From BOG-932 sp965276835 (GTDB lineage: Bacteria; Pseudomonadota; Alphaproteobacteria; BOG-932; Roseiterribacteraceae): a stretch of DNA of 64,000 nt. A model generated the notes under the pieces. That model was not told the origin of the DNA, did no database searches, and was given only the letters and a program-made list of their open reading frames with translations. The position numbers were made by a program, and so were the translations under genes. Location of the stretch: assembly GCA_965276835.1 (NCBI GenBank), contig OZ255631.1, forward strand, positions 1,798,001 through 1,862,000. Direction: 5' to 3'. Of the stretch, positions 19,591 to 28,655 are shown in pieces (position 1 is the first letter of the stretch; each line of letters starts with the position of its first letter).

Positions 19591-20352
19591 TCATGCGCTC
19601 CCGGCCTTGCCGGCTTTTTGAGGAAGAAACAGGATGCAGGCAACGATGAAGACGGCAAGAATTGCCGAAGCATAGACGCGGCTTAGTGCGAGGCCGCCGC
19701 TGGCAACCGGCTTGTCGAGCAGATCGCCCACCGTGGCGCCAAGCGGCCTCGTAAGGATGAACGCGCTCCAGAACAGCAAAGTCCGCGAGACGTTCGTAAA
19801 GAAATACCCCCCAGCGACAAGCGCCAACCCAGCAGCGAACACCAGCGCCCCGCCTTCGTAGCCGAACCCGGTTGAGTCGGCCATCCAGTCCCCGAGGGCC
19901 GTGCCCAAGGTTTGCGAGAATAGAATCGCGCCCCAATAGAACATCTCGATCTTGGGTGAGGTGACTGTATCAACCGAAATCGAACCCGCTGACCAGTACC
20001 ACACACCGAGAGCGGACATGAGCAGCACGAACAGGATTGACGCTCCCCCGGGATAGCCAATGCCAAGAGAGCGATCCGCGAAATCCGCCATGGTCGTGCC
20101 TGCTGTCGTGGTTGCGACGATTACGGCCCAGTACAGGAACGGGTGGAATGACTTGGCGGCGATCTGCGTGGCGACCGCGACGGCGAAGATGCCGATGAAG
20201 ATAATGCTGCTGATCGCGTAGCCCAAATTCATTGTCATGGACACGGCATCGCCGCCGGTTTCGCCCAAGGTCGTCGCGGCGATCTTGATGATCCAGAAAA
20301 CGAGGGTGACCTCGGGCACTTTGCTCAATTTAACCGCGGGCGCTCCATCCAT
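19591..20352 (-). CDS. COG4705-type multi-pass membrane protein
   Basis: This 253-residue integral membrane protein consists mainly of hydrophobic helices with repeated Gly/Thr-Asp motifs: TTLGETGGDAVS, TTAGTTMADFADRSLG, QTLGTALGDWMAD and RPLGATVGDLLD. The four internal repeats, each with an acidic residue inside a helix, are characteristic of the COG4705 membrane-anchored family. Its biochemical role is unknown; the repeated in-membrane Asp/Glu suggests ion or metal handling, which is inference. It sits alone on the minus strand next to the recombinase scar. Confidence 0.8.
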   Translation of the reverse strand: MDGAPAVKLSKVPEVTLVFWIIKIAATTLGETGGDAVSMTMNLGYAISSIIFIGIFAVAVATQIAAKSFHPFLYWAVIVATTTAGTTMADFADRSLGIGYPGGASILFVLLMSALGVWYWSAGSISVDTVTSPKIEMFYWGAILFSQTLGTALGDWMADSTGFGYEGGALVFAAGLALVAGGYFFTNVSRTLLFWSAFILTRPLGATVGDLLDKPVASGGLALSRVYASAILAVFIVACILFLPQKAGKAGSA

Positions 20353-20431
20353 ACGACATGCTCTGCTTTCGCGTTCGGAACTGGATCAGATTGCAATACC
20401 GGACAGCCAGATTCGCCTTCGTCTAGGATGG

Positions 20432-20830
20432 TTAGCGATGATGTCCGCCACCCCGTCCACCGCCGCCGTGCCCCCCGCCACCGCGCGCTCCCGAAGGAAT
20501 TGACGGCATCCCGTGCGAAGCCGGCGCCGATCTGAACGCATGGGATCCCATGCGGCCTCGACCGAAACCTCCATGGCGATCTCTGTCAAACCGGCCACGG
20601 TCATCCCTGTCAAAGCCTCGATGACGGTCGCCGTCGCGATACGGTCCCACGAAATAACCGTCGCCCCAACCGCCATAATCGCCGCCGTAGGCGTCATAGT
20701 AGTCCGCGCCGTAGCCGTAGCCACCGCCATATCCGTAGCCACCTCCGGTTGTAGCGCAGCCGGTCGGCACGATCATCAGCAGTCCTGCAATAGTGGCGAC
20801 CGACGGCCAGCGTAGGCGCGGGATATTCAC
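20432..20830 (-). CDS. Gly/Tyr/His-rich small lipoprotein
   Basis: The start is taken as GTG at 20830, whose GTGA overlaps the stop of the VOC gene upstream and has AAGAGG in front. An ATG 33 bases earlier lies inside the VOC gene. The 132-residue product has a signal with lipobox-like LLMIVPTGC (Cys about 25). The rest is low complexity: Gly-Tyr repeats, a DRDDRGRFDRDRHGG charged stretch and a GGGHGGGGRGGGHHR tail. It is likely an outer-membrane or periplasmic lipoprotein, translationally coupled to the VOC gene. Function unknown. Confidence 0.7.
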   Translation of the reverse strand: MNIPRLRWPSVATIAGLLMIVPTGCATTGGGYGYGGGYGYGADYYDAYGGDYGGWGDGYFVGPYRDGDRHRGFDRDDRGRFDRDRHGGFGRGRMGSHAFRSAPASHGMPSIPSGARGGGGHGGGGRGGGHHR

Positions 20831-21798
20831 TTGGTCACCTCTTTGCTGTCGGTGTCCGGCCATTCGAGAAGTCCGAACGGCGCTCCCGATGGGTCGGCGA
20901 CGACCGCGACCTTGCCGCCGTGGCGATCGACCCGCGGCGCGACGAGCACGCGACCGCCGAGCGCCACGAGTTTCTGCGTTGCCGCGACCGCGTCGTCGAC
21001 GCGGACATAATTCAGCCAGTGGGGATGAACATCAGGTTTGTTCGCCGGCAGCGGATTAGCGCTCGCACGGGCGTAATTTTCAGTCGCGAGCGTAAGATGC
21101 TCGGCGCCGTCCGGGGCGGCCTGGTCGAAGACTTCATAGTCGAACAGGTTCTGATAAAATGCCGCGTCGGTGTCCGGATCGCTCGTGATCAGCGAACTCC
21201 AGATCCATTCTCCGGGGGCGGCCAGTACGTCCGCAGTATCGCCGCTGCTGGAAGCGAGGACCGCGAACACCGCCCCTTGCGGATCGGCGAAAACAGCTTG
21301 GCGGCCACGCTTAAGTACATCATGTGGCTCGCGGAGCACCTTCGCACCGTTCTGTACGGCGGTTTTCTCAACGGCATCGACGTCGCGCGCGGCGATGAAG
21401 CTTAGCCATGACGGCTGTCGATGTTCGCCAGCCGGTATCTCCTTTTGCACCAAGCCCGCGACTATGCGGCCGTCGAGAGACGCCTCGGCATACTGCGATG
21501 GACCGACCTGAAAATCACGGAACGTCCAACCGAACAAAGCTCCGTAGAAACGCTTGGCCCCGGCGAGGTCGGGCGTGACCAATTCGACGAAGATTACTTT
21601 ACCGACGTGATGCTCCTGAGTAGCAGGCTCGACAATCTGAGACACCTGAGCCGGGGCGGCGATGGCCGGCGATGTCCCCGTCAAACCGAAAAACATGACG
21701 AACACAACTCGACAAATAAAGTGTCGGGCTCGACCCGGCGTCGTTCCTCGGGATCCAGTCACCTCTAGGAAATCGGTGCGCGTCTGTGGGTTTACCAT
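20827..21798 (-). CDS. Exported VOC (glyoxalase/bleomycin-resistance fold) protein
   Basis: The start is set at the ATG at 21798, preceded by AAGGGG; the reading frame extends 46 codons upstream without support. The 323-residue protein has a hydrophobic N-terminal segment (ICRVVFVMFFGLTGTSPAIAA) ending in a signal-peptidase-like AIA-A. Two VOC modules follow: KVIFVELVTPDLAGAKRFYGALFGW...FADPQGAVFAV, then WSSLITSDPDTDAAFYQNLFDY...VADPSGAPFGLLEW. Most VOC proteins are cytoplasmic, so export is notable. Its stop overlaps the lipoprotein start by 4 bases. The ligand is unknown. Confidence 0.82.
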   Translation of the reverse strand: MVNPQTRTDFLEVTGSRGTTPGRARHFICRVVFVMFFGLTGTSPAIAAPAQVSQIVEPATQEHHVGKVIFVELVTPDLAGAKRFYGALFGWTFRDFQVGPSQYAEASLDGRIVAGLVQKEIPAGEHRQPSWLSFIAARDVDAVEKTAVQNGAKVLREPHDVLKRGRQAVFADPQGAVFAVLASSSGDTADVLAAPGEWIWSSLITSDPDTDAAFYQNLFDYEVFDQAAPDGAEHLTLATENYARASANPLPANKPDVHPHWLNYVRVDDAVAATQKLVALGGRVLVAPRVDRHGGKVAVVADPSGAPFGLLEWPDTDSKEVTK

Positions 21799-21940
21799 GA
21801 TGGCCCCTTTACACCTTAATACACCGCTATAGTCGGCTGCCGGCCCGGCCAACTCGTTTGGTTGGAACCCGAGGTGGTGAAACATGTTCCACAACAACGA
21901 GTCGGATTGTCGTCGTAGAAGCGTCCGGGTTTTCAAGGCT

Positions 21941-24900
21941 TCAAACAGCCTTGCGTTTCAGTTGCGAGGCGATTGACGTTTGCGAAGATGCAGGGGGTGC
22001 GCGCCGCAGGTGTCGGACCGCGAAAGAGTTGAGGCGATCCATATAGAGGTAGGTCACAGGCGTCGTGAATAAGGTCAGTGCCTGCGACACGATCAGACCT
22101 CCGACGACCGCGACACCTAGGGGCTGACGCAGGTCCGAGCCCGCGCCGATGCCGATGGCAATCGGCAGGGTACCGAGCAGCGCCGACATCGTCGTCATCA
22201 TGATCGGGCGGAAACGCAGCACCGCGGCTTCGAAGATCGAGTCCTCCGGCGACTTTCCTTCGCCGCGTTCTCGCTGCAGCGCGAAGTCGATCATCATGAT
22301 GGCGTTCTTTTTGACGATGCCGATCAGCATGATGAGGCCGATGATCGCCATCATGGTCAAATCGAAATTGAAGAGCCGTAGTGCCAACAAAGCCCCGACG
22401 GTCGCCGAAGGCAGGCTCAGGAGGATGGTGAAGGGATGAATGAAGCTTTCGTAGAGGACCCCGAGCACGATGTAGACCGCGAACAATGCCGCCGCGACGA
22501 GCAGCGGCTGCGTCGACAGGGATTTTTGAAATTCCGATGCGGTCCCCTGAAACGATGTTTGCAGCGTTGGCGGCACACCTAACGTCGTCTCGGCCTGCTG
22601 GATCGCCTGCACAGCCGTCCCGAGCGATTCGTTCGGCGACAGGTTGAACGAAAGGGTCACCGCCGGAAACTGTCCTTGATGGTTGACCGAAATCGCTGTC
22701 GACACGTGCTTGAATGTCGCAAACTGGCTGATCGGGATCATTTTGCCGGCGGCGCCATGCACATAGAGGCGCGACAAGGCCGACACATCCTGTTGATATT
22801 CCGGCGCAACCTCCAGGAGGACATGATAGGTGTTGAGAGGGGCATAGAGTTGCGTCACGAAGGGCTGGCCGAAGGCGTCATAGAGGGTCTGCTCGATCGT
22901 GGTGACGTTGACGCCGAGCCGTGCCGCCGCGTCGCGGTTGATGTCGATCGCCAACTGCAGGCTGCCGGTCTGTTGATCGCTCGCGACGTCCTGCAGGCCC
23001 TTCAGCGACTGCAGCTTGGTGAGCAATTTCGGCGCCCATTGGTTGAGTTCGTCGATGTTGGTGTCTTGCAGCGTATATTGATATTGCGTCTGGGTGAGGC
23101 GGCCACCCACCTGAATATTCTGGATCGATTGCAGGAAGGTCGAGATCCCGGGCACTGCGGCAAGCTTCGGGCGCAGCCGCGCGATGATCTGGTCTGCGCT
23201 GGCGCTGCGTTGATCGAAGGGCTTCAACTCGATGAACATGCGGCCGGTATTAATGCCGGAGCCGCCGCCGCCGCCGGTGAAAGAGCCGAACCCGGCGACG
23301 TCGGGGTCGGCGAGGACGACTTTGGCCGCCGCCTGCTGCCGTTCGGCCATGCCGCCGAAGGAAATGTCCTGGTCGGCTTGCGTAAAGCCGAATATGAGGC
23401 CGGTGTCTTCTTGCGGGAAGAAGCCCTTTGGCATGGCGATAAACAGCCAGGCCGCGACACCGATCAACGCGACGTTGAATAGCATGACAATGCGCTGGTG
23501 GCGCAGCGACAGCTTGAGGATGCGCTCATAGCCGCGGATTACCGCTTCGAAGGCCCGTTCGCTTGCCTCGTAGAGCCGGCTGTGACGCGTCTCGCGAGGA
23601 TTTTTGAGGAGGAGCGACGCCATCATCGGCGATAAAGTCAGCGCGATCAGCGCGGACAGCACAACCGCCACGGTGACGGTGACGCCGAACTCCCTGAAGA
23701 GTCGGCCGACGATACCGCCCATGAACAACAGCGGGATGAAGACGGCGACGAGCGAGACGGTGATGGACACGATGGTAAAGCTGATTTCCTTCGAGCCAAG
23801 GAGAGCAGCCGTTTTTCGATCCTTACCCTCCTCCATATGCCGAAAGATATTTTCCAGCATGACGATCGCGTCGTCGACGACCAGTCCAACGGCAAGCGTC
23901 AGCGCCATGAGCGACAGGTTGTCCAGGCTGTAGCCGAAGAGATACATCACGCCGAAGGTGCCAACCAGCGACAGCGGCACCGTGATGGCGGGGATGACGG
24001 TCGCCCAGACGTTGCGGAGGAAGATGAAAATCACGACGATGACGAGGGTGATAGTCCCCGCCAGCGTTAGTTTGACGTCGGTAAAGCTCTGCTGGATCGG
24101 TATCGAGGCGTCGCTGATGATCGATACGTCTATCGACGGAGGAATCCCCGCCTTCAAGCCCGGCAGCGCCGCGCGGATTTGAGCGACAAGATCAATCGTG
24201 TTGGCGCCCGGCGCACGCCAGATTCCGATCATTTCTCCGCGCTGGGTGCCGACCCAGCTCGCCTGCAACGGGCTCTCCACACCGGAGACGACTTTGGCTA
24301 TGTCGCCGACGCGGACCGGCGCGCCGTTGCGATAGACCACCACCGATCTGGCGATCTTCTTCGGCGAGAGGAGCTGACCGTTGGCGCCAATCTGGTAGGA
24401 TTGCTGCGGCCCCTGCAAGGTGCCGACCGGCAAGTCCGCGGTGTTGCTCGTCACCGCATTGGCAACGTCGTCCAGGCCGACGCCGCGAGAGGCGAGAGCC
24501 AACGGATTGATCATGATGGTCGGCGCAAATTTCTGCTCGCCGAAAATCGTGACTTGACCGACGCCGGTGAATGACGAAATGCGCTGGGCAAGGTTCAGAT
24601 CCGCATACTGGTCGAGCTGGGACAGCGACATGGCCTTCGACGTTAGTCCCAGGATCAGAACCGGACGATCGGCGGGATTCACTTTTTTATAGCTGGGTGG
24701 GTTCGGAAGATTCTTCGGCAGATAGCCTTGCGCCGCATTGATCGCCTGCTGTACGTCGCCCGCGGCGCCATCGATATTGCGCGACAGGTCGAATTGCAGC
24801 GTGATGCTGGTCGATCCTAGAACGCTGCTCGAGGTTATCTGATTGACCCCGGCGAGGTCGGCGAATTGTCGTTCGAGCGGCTGGGCGACCGCCGAGGCCA

Positions 24901-25075
24901 TCGTTTCCGGGTCAGCGCCGGGAAGGCTCGCCGACACCGAGATCGTTGGAAAATCGACGGTGGGCAAGGCCGCGACCGGCAGCAAGTTATAGCCGACGGC
25001 GCCGCCGACGAGCAGCGCAGCCATGAGGAGCACAGTGGCGATCGGCCGCTCGATGAAGATCTCGGAAATATTCAT
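21941..25075 (-). CDS. RND multidrug efflux permease (MdtB/MdtC/AcrB type)
   Basis: This inner-membrane proton-driven pump has 1044 residues, the normal HAE1 length. The true start is the ATG at 25075 (MNISEIFIERPIATVLLMAAL), whose ATGA overlaps the stop of the adaptor gene. TM1 lies at 10-30. The porter domain starts with LPGADPETMASAVAQPLE. The TM4 region has ALTLAVGLVVDDAIVMLENIFRH with the two proton-relay aspartates. The second half repeats the pattern (GIVKKNAIMMIDFAL, FRPIMMTTMSALLG). No outer-membrane channel gene is adjacent. It belongs to a divergent TetR-controlled operon. Confidence 0.95.
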   Translation of the reverse strand: MNISEIFIERPIATVLLMAALLVGGAVGYNLLPVAALPTVDFPTISVSASLPGADPETMASAVAQPLERQFADLAGVNQITSSSVLGSTSITLQFDLSRNIDGAAGDVQQAINAAQGYLPKNLPNPPSYKKVNPADRPVLILGLTSKAMSLSQLDQYADLNLAQRISSFTGVGQVTIFGEQKFAPTIMINPLALASRGVGLDDVANAVTSNTADLPVGTLQGPQQSYQIGANGQLLSPKKIARSVVVYRNGAPVRVGDIAKVVSGVESPLQASWVGTQRGEMIGIWRAPGANTIDLVAQIRAALPGLKAGIPPSIDVSIISDASIPIQQSFTDVKLTLAGTITLVIVVIFIFLRNVWATVIPAITVPLSLVGTFGVMYLFGYSLDNLSLMALTLAVGLVVDDAIVMLENIFRHMEEGKDRKTAALLGSKEISFTIVSITVSLVAVFIPLLFMGGIVGRLFREFGVTVTVAVVLSALIALTLSPMMASLLLKNPRETRHSRLYEASERAFEAVIRGYERILKLSLRHQRIVMLFNVALIGVAAWLFIAMPKGFFPQEDTGLIFGFTQADQDISFGGMAERQQAAAKVVLADPDVAGFGSFTGGGGGSGINTGRMFIELKPFDQRSASADQIIARLRPKLAAVPGISTFLQSIQNIQVGGRLTQTQYQYTLQDTNIDELNQWAPKLLTKLQSLKGLQDVASDQQTGSLQLAIDINRDAAARLGVNVTTIEQTLYDAFGQPFVTQLYAPLNTYHVLLEVAPEYQQDVSALSRLYVHGAAGKMIPISQFATFKHVSTAISVNHQGQFPAVTLSFNLSPNESLGTAVQAIQQAETTLGVPPTLQTSFQGTASEFQKSLSTQPLLVAAALFAVYIVLGVLYESFIHPFTILLSLPSATVGALLALRLFNFDLTMMAIIGLIMLIGIVKKNAIMMIDFALQRERGEGKSPEDSIFEAAVLRFRPIMMTTMSALLGTLPIAIGIGAGSDLRQPLGVAVVGGLIVSQALTLFTTPVTYLYMDRLNSFAVRHLRRAPPASSQTSIASQLKRKAV

Positions 25076-26253
25076 TGCGAACCGCCGACGCCCACCGGCG
25101 TGTCGGAGTCTCCGCTCGGTGCTACTGTTGCAAGCGCGTCGGAGACATGGACCTTTGCTCCTTGTTGGAGCTTGAATTGGCCAGCGGTCACCACCCGTTC
25201 GCCGATTTTCAGTCCGGTGCCCACCAGCGCCAGGTTGTTCTCGGTCTGAATAACCTTGATCGGACGCATGTCGACGGTCGAATCGTCCTTGACGACATAG
25301 GTGAACGATCCCTTGGGCCCCGTTTGAATTGCCGCGGACGGCACGTTGGCGCCATTTTGGACAACGCGAAGTACAAGGTGCGCGTTGACGAATTCGCCGG
25401 GCCAAAGCGCCTCGTCGGCGTTAGAAAACTCCGCTTTGAGCTTGAAGGTGCCCGTCGTCTGGTCGACGGCGTTGTCGACGAGGTTGAGAATGCCCTTGGC
25501 TATCTGTTTCTCATCATCGGCGGCAAAAGCCAGGACGCTCAACTTGGCCTTGGCCATCGCGTCACGGATAGGACCGATGTCGGCTTCCGGCAGCGCGAAA
25601 GTGACATAAATCGGCTTGATCTGGGTGACGACCACAAGGGGCTGCGAGTTAGCCTGTATCAGATTGCCGAGATCGATCTGCCTGATGCCGGTCACGCCGT
25701 CGATCGGCGACTTGATCGACGCATATTCGACATTGAGCTGCGCGGCGTCGATCGCAGCCCGGCTGTCCTTCAGCGTCGCCTCGTCCTGAGCGACCGTTGA
25801 CTGCTGCGTCGCATATTGCTGCTCCGGCGCGAAATCCTTCGTCAGCAGTTTCGCGTAGCGCTGCAAATCCACTTTTGCGTTGGCAAGCAAGGCCTGATTC
25901 CGAGCCAGCACCGCGTTGGCTTGTTCGAGCGCGGCTTGATACGGGCGCGCGTCGAGTTCGACGAGAACGTCGCCGGTGTGAACCTCTTGTCCTTCCTTGA
26001 AGTTTATCTTCGTGATCGCGCCTTCGATGCGGCTCTTGACGGAAACGGAGTTGAAAGCCTGCACGGTTCCCAAGCCCCGCAAGATGATGGGAACATCCTT
26101 GGCTTCGGCGGTGGCGACGAGGACCGGTATTGAGGCGGCGGTCGCCTGCTCTTGACCTTTGGCCGTCGTTGTTCTGGCGCGCATTTGCAAAATAACGACG
26201 ACAGCCGCCGCGAAAACCAGGACAACCAACGCCACTATGAATGATTTGCGCAT
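25072..26253 (-). CDS. RND periplasmic adaptor (membrane fusion protein, MdtA-like)
   Basis: The protein has 393 residues from the ATG at 26253 (MRKSFIVALVVLVFAAAV), which has GGAAAG upstream; a longer frame is unsupported. An N-terminal anchor helix is followed by the biotinyl-lipoyl half motif RIEGAITKINFKEGQEVHTGDVLVELD. A helical hairpin (about 100-165), the second lipoyl half ASIKSPIDGVTG, and beta-barrel and membrane-proximal domains come next. It links the permease to an outer-membrane channel. It overlaps the permease gene by 4 bases. Confidence 0.94.
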   Translation of the reverse strand: MRKSFIVALVVLVFAAAVVVILQMRARTTTAKGQEQATAASIPVLVATAEAKDVPIILRGLGTVQAFNSVSVKSRIEGAITKINFKEGQEVHTGDVLVELDARPYQAALEQANAVLARNQALLANAKVDLQRYAKLLTKDFAPEQQYATQQSTVAQDEATLKDSRAAIDAAQLNVEYASIKSPIDGVTGIRQIDLGNLIQANSQPLVVVTQIKPIYVTFALPEADIGPIRDAMAKAKLSVLAFAADDEKQIAKGILNLVDNAVDQTTGTFKLKAEFSNADEALWPGEFVNAHLVLRVVQNGANVPSAAIQTGPKGSFTYVVKDDSTVDMRPIKVIQTENNLALVGTGLKIGERVVTAGQFKLQQGAKVHVSDALATVAPSGDSDTPVGVGGSQ

Positions 26254-26419
26254 ACGGATCAGCTTTCCGATCAATGTCTTGTGGCTGGATTCATGCCCCC
26301 TGTCAGGCAAAAGACGCCCCCAACCGATACCTTAGAATTTCAAATGCGGAGGCGAAGATCGGGCGCGCGATCAAAAAGTTGACCATTGATTCTCGACCTC
26401 AATATCAGGCATACTTCGC

Positions 26420-26442
26420 GGAAACTCCACCGTAGAGTTTCC
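26420..26442. promoter_or_regulatory. perfect inverted repeat, candidate TetR operator
   Basis: GGAAACTC at 26420-26427 and GAGTTTCC at 26435-26442 form an 8-base perfect inverted repeat around CACCGTA. It sits between the divergent pump operon (start 26253) and the TetR gene (start 26521), where the regulator of an RND operon usually binds. Confidence 0.65.
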
Positions 26443-26520
26443 TTATAAACAATGATTGGCAATCGGTGTTCCCGGTCGAAGCGGATTGTCGAATGGAGAA
26501 TTGATTTGGTGGAGATGATC

Positions 26521-27180
26521 ATGGCGTTTCGTCGTGACGCCAAGGCAGGGGGCCGGCCTTCTCAGCAGGAAGCTGAGCGCCGCCTCAAGCGCCTGCTCGA
26601 TATCGCCCGGCAGCACTTCCTGGCTGCCGGCTACCGCGAAACCAGCCTTGACAATATCGCGCGAGAGGCTGCCATCGCTAAGAAGACGCTTTACCGTCAC
26701 TTCGGCAGCAAGGCCGGTCTGTTCACCGCCATTCACGAAGCGCTTCGCGAGACCTGGATCGCGGAGCTTCGCAAGGTCGTCCTCGAATCGGAGCAGCCTC
26801 AAGTTGTTCTCCAGGCGGTCGCTCTCCATACGCTCGATGTCGGCACGCGTGCTGAGATGATCTCCTTTCATCGCTTGGTGGTGGCCGAAGCGCTTCGGTT
26901 TCCAGAGATCGTTCGCGGGAATTTCGAGAATGGTGCGCCGCGTGGCATGGAGCCGCTTGCCGATTATCTGCGCAAAGCGGTTGCAAGGAACGTATTGGTG
27001 TTGGACGACATTCCGCTCGCCACGGAGCAATTCACGCATCTCGTGCTCGGCGGAATCCGCACGCGCCTGCTGCTCGGCGCGGCCCGGCGACCCAACCTAC
27101 CCGAACGTCGACGGATCGCCGAACAGGCGGTCCGTATCTTTCTGGCAGGTTGTATGAAACGCAGCATCTCCATTCCTTGA
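26521..27180 (+). CDS. TetR/AcrR-family repressor of the divergent RND pump
   Basis: The start at the ATG at 26521 is chosen because GGTGGAG ends 6 bases upstream; an ATG two codons earlier overlaps that site. The protein has 219 residues. The helix-turn-helix is clear: AGYRETSLDNIAREAAIAKKTLYRHFGSKAGLF (about 30-62). A ligand-binding helical C-terminal domain of the AefR/TetR_C_7 type follows (MISFHRLVVAEALRFPEI). Divergent placement and the inverted repeat in between imply that it represses the pump and itself until a drug binds. Partner assignment is inference. Confidence 0.92.
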   Translation: MAFRRDAKAGGRPSQQEAERRLKRLLDIARQHFLAAGYRETSLDNIAREAAIAKKTLYRHFGSKAGLFTAIHEALRETWIAELRKVVLESEQPQVVLQAVALHTLDVGTRAEMISFHRLVVAEALRFPEIVRGNFENGAPRGMEPLADYLRKAVARNVLVLDDIPLATEQFTHLVLGGIRTRLLLGAARRPNLPERRRIAEQAVRIFLAGCMKRSISIP

Positions 27181-27514
27181 TATAAAGAGCGGTCGAGTTT
27201 TAAGCGCAGTCCTCTGCCGTTTCCCGGCCTAGCTTCGTATGGCTGCATCGTGCACCTGTGGATTCCCCCCATGTGTCAGCGCGGAAGACAGCCGACGGAT
27301 GCCGACCATGACGAACAACCGCGCCGTTTCCGATAATTGATACCGGGCGATGCCGGCGGGTGCAGTCAGACACACGTCTGAGGATCGATATAATCTATGT
27401 TTTGTGCCGACCATTGCCGTCAATAACTAAGTGGCTGCAATGCTATGCGGCGCCGGATGCCCACAATCGAAGGTTGTGCTCATTGCGCTCGTACAACGTC
27501 GGCAACGGGTCTGA
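27181..27514. other. intergenic stretch, nothing recognised
   Basis: No coding frame with protein-like composition, tRNA or clear repeat was recognised between the TetR gene and the small ORF cluster. The short open frames here look like chance. Confidence 0.4.
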
Positions 27515-27733
27515 TCAGGGACGATCCACAGCGCTGTCAGGGCAGAAATCCTTCTCCTCTTCGCCGCTGGTCGCGGTGGGGGCTCGTTGCCCTTTGGAGA
27601 GGGTTTCAACGCGCAGATCCAATTCTGCGGCGATTTCGTGTAAAGCGTCGACTGCGCGTGCATCGGTAATGGTCGTGGCAAGCCTACGAAACCGCTGAGC
27701 CCGTTGCATCAATATGTCTATCTCGTTGCTCAT
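27515..27733 (-). CDS. Small helical hypothetical protein (ITD-type)
   Basis: This 72-residue ORF starts MSNEIDILMQRAQRFR. The core RAQRFRRLATTITDARAVDALHEIAAELDLRVETL resembles a widespread family of small alphaproteobacterial helical proteins of unknown role. The C-terminal tail is acidic. Its start lies 50 bases inside the end of the preceding gene in another frame, so coupling is possible. The function is unknown. Confidence 0.5.
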   Translation of the reverse strand: MSNEIDILMQRAQRFRRLATTITDARAVDALHEIAAELDLRVETLSKGQRAPTATSGEEEKDFCPDSAVDRP

Positions 27734-27941
27734 CCGCCGAGGCCAATTCTTCCGGTGCATCAGAAGAACGCGGTTCTAAGGTTTTGGTTCGCGGCCTTAG
27801 CTCGCCAGTCGCCAACCGGCGCCACAACGTCGCGGCTTCGAGCAATGCTTCACTGCCATTGTCGAAGCTTAGCCTTGCGCTCAGTTCTTCGCACTCCCGT
27901 GCCTTTGCAAGGCACTCCTCCCGCGTCATCATCTGAACCAT
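27684..27941 (-). CDS. Small helical hypothetical protein (REECxxKARECE type)
   Basis: The ATG at 27941 follows GAGGAT. The 85-residue product begins MVQMMTREECLAKARECEELSARL and continues EALLEAATLWRRLA, a pattern shared by many short alphaproteobacterial proteins (Cys-containing amphipathic helix pair). The C-terminus is low complexity. A similar pattern recurs at 28656-28862. Function unknown. Confidence 0.5.
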   Translation of the reverse strand: MVQMMTREECLAKARECEELSARLSFDNGSEALLEAATLWRRLATGELRPRTKTLEPRSSDAPEELASADEQRDRHIDATGSAVS

Positions 27942-27991
27942 TCGATCCTCAAATTTGCCAGCGTCAAAAAATATGCTCGTCAATTCGCACG

Positions 27992-28231
27992 TCAATATTT
28001 CCGGCGATCTTTAATTGAAATCGGCACCATGTTTGTTTTGAAAGTTGTGCTGCACTCTTGAAATGGGTTTCCGCTGGCAACCAACCGATCCTCTAGAGCG
28101 CTAGCTCTGGTCCCTCCACGGGCGATGAGCTCTTTTCCGTCGACCTCTCCTTTCACATGCCAATCGCACGGCGATTCCTGATACACGTCCACCCAGCACG
28201 GTCTGCCGATAACCTTCAGGCGGGTCTGCAT
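27992..28231 (-). CDS. Small hypothetical protein
   Basis: The ORF has 79 residues, starting MQTRLKVIGRPCWVDVYQES. The pattern of alternating strands followed by GGTRASALEDRLVASG looks like a small alpha/beta protein, but I do not recognise the family. It lies 50 bases upstream of the next small gene on the same strand, so it may head a three-gene unit. Confidence 0.4.
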   Translation of the reverse strand: MQTRLKVIGRPCWVDVYQESPCDWHVKGEVDGKELIARGGTRASALEDRLVASGNPFQECSTTFKTNMVPISIKDRRKY

Positions 28232-28266
28232 GGTTTCTCGACATCAAACTTGCCGCATCTGTGGAG

Positions 28267-28407
28267 CTAAGATTTGGGCACTTCGAGAGGAATATGGGCG
28301 GTCGGTTTTGCTAAGCCAGCTCGTTCAGCGCAGACATAATGCCAAAATTCATCCGGCTCTCGACCCGCCCAGCGCGGCTCGCCAAGGTCGTCATTGCGCC
28401 GCAACAT
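28267..28407 (-). CDS. Very short hypothetical ORF
   Basis: This 46-residue frame opens with ATG at 28407 (MLRRNDDLGEPRW) and contains REPDEFWHYVCAERAGLA before the stop. The composition is protein-like and it lies in line with the three downstream small minus-strand genes. No family is recognised and no clear ribosome site is seen; it may be a chance ORF or the tail of a lost gene. Confidence 0.3.
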   Translation of the reverse strand: MLRRNDDLGEPRWAGREPDEFWHYVCAERAGLAKPTAHIPLEVPKS

Positions 28408-28655
28408 GAGCTCAATCTCTATCGAGACTTGTTGTGATCGAAGTGTTGACTATTGGGTTCGTCGTATCGGCTGTCCATAGCCGTGACCACGTCCACTTTG
28501 GAGATCGAAAGAACAAGCTCCCGCGGATGGTCAACGCAAACATTTTCGATGAAGTCGTGCAGGGTCCTCTCCTTACGTCGCTCAAATATCCGAAAACAAA
28601 CACCTGCCAGCCTATGAAACTCTTTTCGCAGATGTTCGTTGAAGTTCGCGACGAG

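Noticed and set aside
19434..19649. short plus-strand frame next to the recombinase remnant
   Set aside because: It overlaps the end of the COG4705 gene and has no recognisable pattern.
25076..25405. N-terminal extension of the RND permease frame
   Set aside because: It overlaps the adaptor gene and has Arg-rich non-homologous composition; the ATG at 25075 fits TM1 and the 4-base overlap.
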